Source of the DNA: JBBDIO01 sp040880365
Lineage (GTDB): Bacteria; Chloroflexota; Anaerolineae; Caldilineales; Caldilineaceae
Assembly: GCA_040880365.1 (NCBI GenBank)
Contig: JBBDIO010000232.1
Location: 1 to 14,141 of the forward strand
DNA length: 14,141 nt
Reading direction: 5' to 3'
Part shown: in pieces, positions 1 to 6,399 of the stretch
Position numbering within the stretch: position 1 is the stretch's first letter
Layout of the letters: every line of letters starts with the position of its first letter
Translations under genes and position numbers: made by a program
The notes under the pieces: model-generated
What the model saw: only the letters and a program-made list of their open reading frames with translations
Databases searched by the model: none
Told to the model about the DNA's origin: nothing

Positions 1-38
1 ATCCGTCACGCTTTATATGGATTGCAAACGCTGTCGCT

Positions 39-1025
39 CTACTCCGCAAGCACGTAGGCGAAAATGAGGGGCGCAACAATAGTCGCGTCCGATTCTACAA
101 TATACTTGGGCGTGTCGATGCCGAGCTTTTCCCACGTAATCTTCTCGTTGGGCACCGCGCCCGAATAGGAACCGTAGCTCGTGGTCGAATCGGAAATCTG
201 GCAGAAATAGCCCCACAGCGGCGTATCTTCCTGTTCCATATCCTGGCGTAACATGGGCACCACACAGATGGGAAAATCGCCTGCAATGCCGCCGCCGATC
301 TGGAAAAAGCCAACCGAACGCTGCGCGGTGGCCGGGGTATACCACGCGGCCAGCTCCATCATATATTCAATGCCCGACCGCACCGTGTGCACATTCTGAA
401 TCTCGCCTTTGATGCAATAGGAGGCGAAGATATTGCCGGTGGTGGAATCCTCCCAGCCGGGCACAAAGACGGGCAGATTCTTTTCACACGCCGCCAAAAG
501 CCAGCTATCTTTGGGATCGATCTGATAATACTGTTCCAGCTTGCCGCTACGCAGGACGCGATAGAGAAACTCGTGGGGGAAATAGCGCTCGCCCGCGGCA
601 TCCGCCGCCTGCCACTCATCGATCAGCGCGCCTTCGATGCGCCGGATTGCCTCCTCTTCGGGGATACAGGTATCCGTCACCCGATTCAGATGGCGTCCCA
701 GTAGCTCATGCTCATCTTCGGGCGTGAGATCCCGATAATTGGGGATACGCACATAGTGATCGTGCGCCACCAGATTATAGACATCCTCTTCCAGATTGGC
801 CCCCGTGCAACTGATGGCGTGGATCTTGTCCTGGCGAATCATCTCGGCGACCGAAAGCCCCAGTTCCGCGCTGCTCATGGCGCCCGCCATTGCCAGCAAC
901 ATGTGGTTGCCCTGTTCGATAAAACGGCAATAGCCTTCCGCGGCATCAATGAGTGCGGCGGCGTTGAAATGGCGATAATGTTGGCGTATAAAATCACGTA
1001 CCGCGTTTGCATTTTCCACGGGCAA
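39..1025 (-). CDS. Deoxyhypusine synthase-like protein (probable homospermidine-type polyamine synthase)
   Basis: The protein belongs to the NAD-dependent deoxyhypusine synthase (DHS) family, which moves an aminobutyl group onto an amine. Bacteria have no eIF5A, so the acceptor is probably putrescine (giving homospermidine) or possibly agmatine; this is inferred. Visible motifs are CTGANLEED (nucleotide-site region), a glycine triplet in QIGGGIAGDFP, and GSYSGAVPNE followed by TWEK, whose Lys (codon 126-128) matches catalytic Lys329 of human DHS. Several DHS pocket residues differ (see findings). The frame stays open upstream to a GTG at 1115, giving 358 aa. I prefer TTG at 1025 (328 aa) because AAAGGG lies 5 nt before it, while the longer version would translate through a perfect hairpin at 1052-1084. 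GTG at 1019 is a further option. It is the last gene of a decarboxylase-agmatinase operon. The family call is firm, the substrate is not. Confidence 0.87.
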   Translation of the reverse strand: MPVENANAVRDFIRQHYRHFNAAALIDAAEGYCRFIEQGNHMLLAMAGAMSSAELGLSVAEMIRQDKIHAISCTGANLEEDVYNLVAHDHYVRIPNYRDLTPEDEHELLGRHLNRVTDTCIPEEEAIRRIEGALIDEWQAADAAGERYFPHEFLYRVLRSGKLEQYYQIDPKDSWLLAACEKNLPVFVPGWEDSTTGNIFASYCIKGEIQNVHTVRSGIEYMMELAAWYTPATAQRSVGFFQIGGGIAGDFPICVVPMLRQDMEQEDTPLWGYFCQISDSTTSYGSYSGAVPNEKITWEKLGIDTPKYIVESDATIVAPLIFAYVLAE

Positions 1026-1030
1026 AATAT

Positions 1031-1036
1031 CCCTTT
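1031..1036 (-). promoter_or_regulatory. Ribosome binding site deciding the start of the DHS-like gene
   Basis: On the minus strand AAAGGG is followed by ATATT and then TTG at 1025, a good Shine-Dalgarno spacing. Neither the TTG at 1046 nor the GTG at 1115 has a comparable purine run at the right distance. The GTG at 1019 lies 11 nt from this site, so it remains possible. Confidence 0.5.
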
Positions 1037-1051
1037 CTTCAATCAAACAGC

Positions 1052-1084
1052 GTTCCCTGTGGGCTGGGCTAGTCCACAGGGAAC
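1052..1084 (-). repeat. Perfect inverted repeat (stem-loop) between agmatinase and the DHS-like gene
   Basis: GTTCCCTGTGG (1052-1062) and CCACAGGGAAC (1074-1084) are exact reverse complements, giving an 11-bp stem. Two further base pairs can form inside the 11-nt spacer after one mismatch, leaving a 5-nt loop. In the operon mRNA it falls 43 nt after the agmatinase stop and about 27 nt before the preferred start of the next gene. No T-run follows on the minus strand, so it is not an ordinary intrinsic terminator. An mRNA processing or stabilising hairpin, or a protein-binding site, is plausible. Confidence 0.8.
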
Positions 1085-1127
1085 ATGTGCTGGTGCGGCG
1101 AGCTTCAATCGCCACCTGTATGTAACC

Positions 1128-2015
1128 TTATCGCCCAAAACGCATGGCATAGGTCATGGCTTTGTAGACCAGTTTGGCAACGGCAAAATCTGCCGCGTGC
1201 TGAGTCGGCGTGGGAGCCAGCTCCACACAATCCAGACCAACTATCGTGGCGCTGGATTGTGCAGTCATGCGCAGAATGTCCACCGCCTCGCGCCAGGTCA
1301 GCCCATCCGGTTCGGGCGTGCCGGTGGCGGGGACAAGCGCCGGGTCCAGTCCATCCACATCAATCGTAATGTAGACATGGCGACCGGCAATGCGCCGCAA
1401 AAACGCCTCTTGCCAGCCATCCACGTGAATTTCTTCGGCATACCAAATCTGTACCCGGTTGGGATTGGCGCGCGCAAAACGCACTTCTTCCGGGCAGATC
1501 GAACGAATCCCCAGTTGGAGCACCTGTTCCACCCGCGGGTCATCCAGCAGGCGACGCGCAATCGAGGCGTGGCTATAGGGGCTGCCCTCATAGGAATCGC
1601 GCAGGTCGGCGTGGGCATCCAGTTGCACCACGGTGATGGGATGATTCACGGCCTGCAAGAGACCGCGCCCAAAGCCCACGCTCACCGTGTGTTCGCCACC
1701 CAGCCCCACGACCAGCTTGCCGGTGCGCGCCACATCCGCCACGGCGGCGGCAATCTCGTCCACCGCGCGTGCAGGGTCTTGGCTCAGTGCCAGCGGCGCG
1801 CGGGTATGGATCCCAAAGCCCAGTGCCGGTTCCTCATCAAACTCACGATCATAAAGCTCCACCTGGTGCGAAGCCGCCACAATCGCGGCAGGCCCCTGGG
1901 CGGTTCCGCCACCATAGCTGACCGTCGCTTCCAGCGGAATCGGCAACACGACGACCTGAGCACGGTCGAACCCGGTATAGCTATCCGGCAAATCCAGAAA
2001 ATTATAGGAGGACAT
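1128..2015 (-). CDS. speB: Agmatinase (ureohydrolase family)
   Basis: The enzyme hydrolyses agmatine to putrescine and urea in the cytoplasm with a binuclear Mn centre. The 295-aa protein has the full ureohydrolase ligand set: GGEH (His109), DAHAD (Asp133, His135, Asp137) and IDVDGLDP (Asp219, Asp221). The TGTPEPDGLTWRE block and SYEGSPYSHAS, with its substrate-loop His149, are also present. Length is normal for SpeB. The start is ATG at 2015, preceded on the minus strand by AGGAAAA at good spacing. It lies 66 nt after the arginine decarboxylase gene, which supplies its substrate, and upstream of the DHS-like gene, which would use its product. This context favours agmatinase over arginase, formiminoglutamase or guanidinobutyrase, which share the fold. 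Confidence 0.93.
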   Translation of the reverse strand: MSSYNFLDLPDSYTGFDRAQVVVLPIPLEATVSYGGGTAQGPAAIVAASHQVELYDREFDEEPALGFGIHTRAPLALSQDPARAVDEIAAAVADVARTGKLVVGLGGEHTVSVGFGRGLLQAVNHPITVVQLDAHADLRDSYEGSPYSHASIARRLLDDPRVEQVLQLGIRSICPEEVRFARANPNRVQIWYAEEIHVDGWQEAFLRRIAGRHVYITIDVDGLDPALVPATGTPEPDGLTWREAVDILRMTAQSSATIVGLDCVELAPTPTQHAADFAVAKLVYKAMTYAMRFGR

Positions 2016-2081
2016 GAGATTTTCCTGCGCACGCGGCGCACAACTGGTGAGATACGGCTGGCTACCCTACCGGAATTGGAC

Positions 2082-2627
2082 TCAGACCAAAATGGCCGCA
2101 GCGATGACGGTCGTCCACACACCGCCCGGCTCGGCAGTCACGGCCATCGTCATGCTGGTAGATTCCACAATTTCGCCGCCCATGAGATATTGCTCACGCC
2201 GCTCGTTGTAGTCTTTTTCCACGTCGAAGGGAATCCCCAGCGTCGTCGCCAACATGGTCGCGGCCAAATCCTCGGCATAGTCGCTGGCTTCCCGTTCGGT
2301 CATGCCATAGGCGTGATGTTCCGAAAGATAGCCATATTTGTCTTCATCGGCAGGGCGCGCCACCCCAATTGTAGCGGCGATACGTCGCCCCGGTTCATTG
2401 GTGGACATCTCGGCCAACACCGAAAACACAATCTCACCTGCCTGCAACAGACGCAACCCCTCATCACTCTGCACAATCTTGCAGCGCGGCGGGAAGATGG
2501 AAGAGACACGCACCAGGTTGAATTGGGCAATATGCGCCTCGCGCAGCGCCATTTCAAAGCTGGTCAGCTTTTCGCGGTGGACGCCTACGCCCCGGGTCAA
2601 AAACAATTTACGCGGAATCAGTCGCAT
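2082..2627 (-). CDS. pdaD: Pyruvoyl-dependent arginine decarboxylase (PvlArgDC)
   Basis: This is a proenzyme that cleaves itself between two serines, turning the second into a pyruvoyl group, and decarboxylates arginine to agmatine. The 181-aa protein carries the cleavage site VSSIFPPRC, with Ser42-Ser43 as the predicted break, and family blocks such as RIAATIGVA, YGYLSEHHAYG and a GGVWTTVIAAA C-terminus. The size fits archaeal and bacterial PvlArgDC. The start is ATG at 2627; only a weak purine run (AGAAAG) lies about 14 nt upstream. It is the first gene of the polyamine operon, about 110 nt downstream of a predicted transcription start. The type is well known in archaea and scattered in bacteria, in contrast to the usual PLP-dependent SpeA. 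A related histidine decarboxylase is unlikely given the adjacent agmatinase. Confidence 0.92.
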   Translation of the reverse strand: MRLIPRKLFLTRGVGVHREKLTSFEMALREAHIAQFNLVRVSSIFPPRCKIVQSDEGLRLLQAGEIVFSVLAEMSTNEPGRRIAATIGVARPADEDKYGYLSEHHAYGMTEREASDYAEDLAATMLATTLGIPFDVEKDYNERREQYLMGGEIVESTSMTMAVTAEPGGVWTTVIAAAILV

Positions 2628-2744
2628 TGACGGTTAAATCTTTCTGTAAATTCTGTGAATTAGACATCCAACAAGTTCGATAAATTTTGTGCGTGCATTT
2701 GGGTCAGTCACTTGAATCAGTCGCTAGGGGCAAGAGACGCTAAA

Positions 2745-2773
2745 ATGGTACGGTGTTTTTCACTGTGCGTCAA
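2745..2773 (-). promoter_or_regulatory. Predicted sigma-70-type promoter of the polyamine operon
   Basis: On the minus strand TTGACG (2773-2768, 5 of 6 to consensus) and TACCAT (2750-2745, 4 of 6) are separated by exactly 17 nt. Transcription would start near 2738, giving a leader of about 110 nt before the decarboxylase ATG. Confidence 0.55.
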
Positions 2774-2907
2774 ATGATCCGGCTTTTCGACAACAATTTT
2801 AAGCGGGAAACCGCAGGATGAAGCAAGCCCACTATCTATTCACCAGGATAGACAGCCCAGACGCAGAAATGCCCAGATTTAGACACACTTGCCACCCCCG
2901 GTCTTCG

Positions 2908-2936
2908 TTGCGGCGGCACTGCCCCTATGCTATGAT
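2908..2936 (+). promoter_or_regulatory. Predicted promoter of the YIP1-like gene pair
   Basis: TTGCGG (2908-2913, 3 of 6) and TATGAT (2931-2936, 5 of 6) are 17 nt apart, so transcription would begin near 2943. The gene start at 2980 then has a short leader containing GGGAG, 6 nt before the ATG. Confidence 0.45.
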
Positions 2937-2979
2937 ACGCGCAAGCAGTTAACCGATCTATCAATCTCTGGGAGCGTGT

Positions 2980-3693
2980 ATGTTACAACCCCGTACCTAT
3001 CCCGAATTACTCGGCAAAGCCCTGGTGCTGGAAGCAGAACCCTTTGCCACCATGGCCGACGATGACAACCCCTGGGTCGAGGGCCTCTTTTTTGTGGTCT
3101 GCCTGGGCGTGATTGTGGGGCTGGCCCAATTTGTGGGCGGCATTCTGCTCACCGCCAGTCTGCCGCCGGCCGAGACTCTACGCGAAACCGCGATGATTCT
3201 GCTGCGCCAACTGTTCGCCTGGTCCTCCACGCCGGCGCTCGATCTGGAAAGCAGCGAAGCCTGGATGCGCCAGGGCTGGCAGTGGCTCACCTTTGCCAGC
3301 GGCTATGGCGGCGGCTGGGCGCGTTTAATCCTCATGATCTTTGTGCCTGCCGGTCTGATGACCACATGGCTGGCCTATGGCGCAATCAGCCATGTAGCGG
3401 CGCGGCGGCTGGGTGGCATCGGCACCCTCAACCAGACCCTGGGCGTCACCGCGTTGACTGTCGCACCCCAGGCTTTGCTCATCCTCACGCTTATTCCCTT
3501 TGTCAGCGTAGCCTGGCCTTTGCTGGCGGTCTGGGCGCTGTTGATCGCCTTTCGCGGGCTGGAAGTGGCCCACGATCTTTCTTGGCAGCGTTCCGTGCTT
3601 GCGGCGCTGGCCGCGCCTGCGCTGCTGGCGGTGCTGGCAATCGGCACATTGATGATTATGAGCTTCAGCATCATGATTGGCGGCATAGCATGA
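2980..3693 (+). CDS. YIP1-like integral membrane protein (first of a tandem pair)
   Basis: The 237-aa protein has a short N-terminal cytoplasmic part and about five hydrophobic segments at roughly residues 34-58, 114-137, 154-173, 176-194 and 205-233. The block from LGGIGTLNQ to the last helices resembles the bacterial YIP1 family (Yip1 domain, PF04893), whose role in bacteria is not established. The start is ATG at 2980 with GGGAG just upstream. Its stop TGA overlaps the ATG of the next gene, so the two are probably translationally coupled. That neighbour shares the layout LG..TL, a central T..A..P.AL stretch ending in IP, and an AAPA-type last helix, suggesting an old duplication. No catalytic residues are recognisable. 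The membrane call is firm, the family call is moderate. Confidence 0.75.
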   Translation: MLQPRTYPELLGKALVLEAEPFATMADDDNPWVEGLFFVVCLGVIVGLAQFVGGILLTASLPPAETLRETAMILLRQLFAWSSTPALDLESSEAWMRQGWQWLTFASGYGGGWARLILMIFVPAGLMTTWLAYGAISHVAARRLGGIGTLNQTLGVTALTVAPQALLILTLIPFVSVAWPLLAVWALLIAFRGLEVAHDLSWQRSVLAALAAPALLAVLAIGTLMIMSFSIMIGGIA

Positions 3694-4526
3694 CACGCGA
3701 CTCGTTTGCATCTAACCAGTTTCTGCGCGAAGACGGCAGCTTGCCCCCTTCGCCCACCGCCGCCATGCTTCATGATTGGCTGCCGGAACGTGACCAGGCA
3801 ATCAACGCGCTCCAGCTGCAATTCGAACCGTTTGCCGAAGAAGAAGCCATTGACGAATACGCACCCGACAGCGTCTGGTTTACCTCCATGCGCCAGGGTC
3901 TGGGGCTGATTGTGCTCACCGGCCTGGTCGCGGGCTTTTTGCCATTCCTCGTCAATTGGTTTTTGGCGGCGCGGGTGGGGGTCGTCGTCCCGCTCAGCGA
4001 CATTGTACGCGGGGCGGCAAGTGCGAATATGAGCGAGACTTTCGGCCAAGGGCTGCTGGGCAGCGGGTGGCTGGCCCTGGAGACTGCGGCGGGGATGCCG
4101 CCGGCGGTCTTTCCCGGCTGGCTGGCCGCCGGATTGAGCGCGCTGGGGCTGTGGATCAATTGGCCCCTCAACTTGCTGGCTATCTGGCTGGTCTATGGCG
4201 CGGGGATAGCAATGGTCGCCCATTGGCTAGGCTCGCCGGTGACGCTCCAGCGCTTCTACGCCCTCACCAGCTATGCTGTATTGCCGCTGGCACTGATGGG
4301 GCTGGGCATCATCCCTTGTATTGGCTTCCTGGTCAGTCTGTTTGCCGCCATCTATGCCTTTGCCGTCTATATTTTTGGCGTGCGTGCCGCAACGGGCCTG
4401 ACACCGGGGCGCGCCATCGTGGCAACCATTGCCCCGCTCGCCATCCTGGGAGCGGCAGGAAGTATTCTGGCCTTTTCCAGCGGCGCATTTATCGCCGGAA
4501 TCATCGCCCTGTTGCTGGGCAGCTAG
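3690..4526 (+). CDS. YIP1-like integral membrane protein (second of a tandem pair)
   Basis: This 278-aa protein starts at an ATG that overlaps the previous stop (ATGA at 3690-3693). About 65 acidic, probably cytoplasmic residues come first, followed by hydrophobic segments near 69-91, 153-176, 193-215, 216-231 and 243-277. The part from HWLGSPVTLQRFY through ATIAPLAILG lines up with the second half of the upstream protein, so the genes look like diverged paralogues. The frame stays open well upstream inside the first gene, but the coupled ATG is the sensible start. A function in membrane organisation or transport would be a guess. It ends 69 bp from the convergent phosphomutase gene, and no strong terminator was seen in that gap. 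Confidence 0.77.
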   Translation: MTRDSFASNQFLREDGSLPPSPTAAMLHDWLPERDQAINALQLQFEPFAEEEAIDEYAPDSVWFTSMRQGLGLIVLTGLVAGFLPFLVNWFLAARVGVVVPLSDIVRGAASANMSETFGQGLLGSGWLALETAAGMPPAVFPGWLAAGLSALGLWINWPLNLLAIWLVYGAGIAMVAHWLGSPVTLQRFYALTSYAVLPLALMGLGIIPCIGFLVSLFAAIYAFAVYIFGVRAATGLTPGRAIVATIAPLAILGAAGSILAFSSGAFIAGIIALLLGS

Positions 4527-4595
4527 CCCATGTCCGACCCATCTATCTATGCACAGCCCTTATCAATGGGCCTCTGCAAACAGCCCTGTGTGCGT

Positions 4596-6143
4596 CTAGC
4601 TGCCTGCCAGCGCGGCCAGTGCCGTTTCGGCCATCCCCACGCCATCGTCCAGCAACTTCTGCACCTGCGCGGGCGTGTGGCTCTCGGCATAGATGCGCAA
4701 TACAGGCTCGGTGCCGCTGGGGCGAATTAACAGCCAGCTCTGATCGGTCATCAACAGCTTCACGCCATCGCGATCCTGAATCTGGGCCACGGCGACGCCT
4801 GCCAGTTCCTGGGGTGGACGGCGCAGCAAACTTGCCACCAGGTCCGCCTTCTTGAACGGACGCACCGGCTGATCTACCCGCCCATAGCAGAATACACCAA
4901 TATCCGGCGCAGCCATCAGACTATCGAGCAATTCGCCCAGCGTCTTGCCCGTCGTCGCCACCATCTCCACCAGCAACAGCCCCATCAGCACGCCGTCACC
5001 TTCGGGAATATGCCCCTGGATACTGATCCCCCCGCTTTCCTCGCCCCCAATCAGCACGTTCTCCGTCAACATGAGATCGCTGATGTGATTGAAGCCCACA
5101 GGCGTCTCGCGGACGGGCAAATCGAAACGTGCGGCCAGCCGGTTGAGCATCTGTGTCGTGCTCACCGTCTTCACCACGCTCCCTGTCAGGTGCCGACTTT
5201 CTACCAGATATTGCAGCAAGAGCGCCATAATACAGTGGGGGTCGATGAACCGCCCATCCACATCGGCCGCACCAATGCGGTCGGCATCGCCATCGGTTGC
5301 CAGCCCAATGCGAAAATCGCCCTCACGCATAAGCGCAAAGAGTGGCTCCAGATGTTGGGCAATGGGTTCCGGGTGAATCCCATTAAAGCCCGGATTCATC
5401 TCCGCGCGAATCTCGTGCACCGAACAGCCCGCCTCGGCCAGCAAACGGTGCAAATAGACCCGTCCCGTACCATACATGGCATCCACCGCCACCGCAGGCG
5501 CGGCCGTGCGAATTGCGTCGAAATCCACCAGTTTCACCACATGCGCCCGATAGGCCGGCAGCGGATCGAACCGGGTAATCAGTCCCCGCGTCACGGCGGT
5601 CGCATAGTCCAGTTGGCGAGGCGTAATACCTGCCGCGGCGTTGCTATAGATGCGCGACTCCACATCTTTGGCGACGGACGCGGTCACCGACCCTCCATGG
5701 GCCGATTTGAGCTTAATGCCGTTATAGCGTGGCGGGTTGTGGCTGGCGGTGATCATCACGCCGCCCGCGGCCTGTTTATCCACAATGGCATAGCTGATCA
5801 TCGGGGTCGGCGCATCGGCCTGGGCCAGCCAGACGCGGATGCCATTGGCGGCCAACACTTCGGCAACCGCTACGGCATAGCGGTCACTCAGAAAGCGGGT
5901 ATCGAAGCCTACGACCAATGCCGGTCCGGTTTCAGGTGTCGTTGTGCCATTGTCTGCCGGCACCTGCTTGTCCGCCGACACCTGCTGCTCGCCATTGGTA
6001 AGTGGGCCGGAATTGGGCGCCCGTCGCCCCATCTGGTTCAGCGTGCGCTCGGCAATGGCCTGGGCGACGCGCTGCACATTGGCAAAGGTAAATTCATCGC
6101 TGATGACAGCGCGCCAGCCGTCGGTTCCAAATGAAATTCGCAT
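4596..6143 (-). CDS. Phosphoglucomutase/phosphomannomutase family protein
   Basis: This alpha-D-phosphohexomutase interconverts hexose 1- and 6-phosphates, feeding nucleotide-sugar synthesis. The 515-aa protein has the N-terminal FGTDGWRA, the phosphoserine loop TASHNP (132-137, Ser134), the metal loop DGDADR (284-289), the sugar-specificity loop GGEESGG (366-372) and the phosphate-binding RPSGTEP (474-480), so all four domains are intact. An alternative TTG lies at 6149. I chose ATG at 6143, which has GGAA about 9 nt upstream and places FGTDGWR as usual. Residues 41-74 form a Pro/Gln/Asp-rich insertion between the first helix and the VVGFDTR strand, which relatives normally lack. Its own promoter is expected in 6144-6279, because a terminator separates it from the Wzz gene. 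Glucose versus mannose or glucosamine preference cannot be read from sequence. Confidence 0.92.
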   Translation of the reverse strand: MRISFGTDGWRAVISDEFTFANVQRVAQAIAERTLNQMGRRAPNSGPLTNGEQQVSADKQVPADNGTTTPETGPALVVGFDTRFLSDRYAVAVAEVLAANGIRVWLAQADAPTPMISYAIVDKQAAGGVMITASHNPPRYNGIKLKSAHGGSVTASVAKDVESRIYSNAAAGITPRQLDYATAVTRGLITRFDPLPAYRAHVVKLVDFDAIRTAAPAVAVDAMYGTGRVYLHRLLAEAGCSVHEIRAEMNPGFNGIHPEPIAQHLEPLFALMREGDFRIGLATDGDADRIGAADVDGRFIDPHCIMALLLQYLVESRHLTGSVVKTVSTTQMLNRLAARFDLPVRETPVGFNHISDLMLTENVLIGGEESGGISIQGHIPEGDGVLMGLLLVEMVATTGKTLGELLDSLMAAPDIGVFCYGRVDQPVRPFKKADLVASLLRRPPQELAGVAVAQIQDRDGVKLLMTDQSWLLIRPSGTEPVLRIYAESHTPAQVQKLLDDGVGMAETALAALAGS

Positions 6144-6269
6144 GTTCAACTATTCCGTTCTCTATCGCCTGTACACGGCGCAAAAATGTTCCGCGGTTAA
6201 AAGTTCTGTAGCCCCCCGGAGATCCGGTTCTTTCACATCAAATCGCATTCAATTGCGTTACATTGCGCT

Positions 6270-6304
6270 AAAAAGACAAGGCCCTCCCCAGGATGAGGAG
6301 GGCC
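6270..6304 (-). terminator. Intrinsic terminator after the Wzz-like gene
   Basis: GGCCCTCC (6280-6287) and GGAGGGCC (6297-6304) form a perfect 8-bp GC-rich stem with a 9-nt loop. Reading the minus strand, the stem is followed by TTGTCTTTTTAG. It lies about 95 nt after the stop of the Wzz-like gene and separates it from the phosphomutase. Confidence 0.8.
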
Positions 6305-6399
6305 GGGGAAATTGTCGGTGATTGATTTAGTTCAGATGCGTACCTCGCGCGCAGTTCATGCGCAGTTGGTAAGTATCTTACGCATGCCTGGCCGGCAGA

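Larger units (their letters stand above)
2628..2979. other. 352-bp divergent intergenic region without a gene
   Basis: The stretch separates the polyamine operon (minus) from the YIP1-like pair (plus). It holds a promoter for each side and is AT-richer near 2640-2700. I see a small GCGG-GAAA-CCGC hairpin at 2803-2814 and a direct repeat TCAGTC at 2704-2709 and 2717-2722 inside the predicted operon leader. No reading frame with a credible start or any RNA gene is visible. Confidence 0.6.

Noticed and set aside
708..2630. A 640-codon open frame on the plus strand, antisense to all three polyamine genes
   Set aside because: The translation is rich in His, Arg, Gln and Gly with no recognisable domain. 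It runs antisense to well-supported genes and starts inside the DHS-like gene. Long antisense frames are common in GC-rich coding DNA.
2704..2722. Direct repeat TCAGTC 13 bp apart in the polyamine operon leader as an operator
   Set aside because: Six-base repeats are too short to support a call, and no regulator gene is present in the window.
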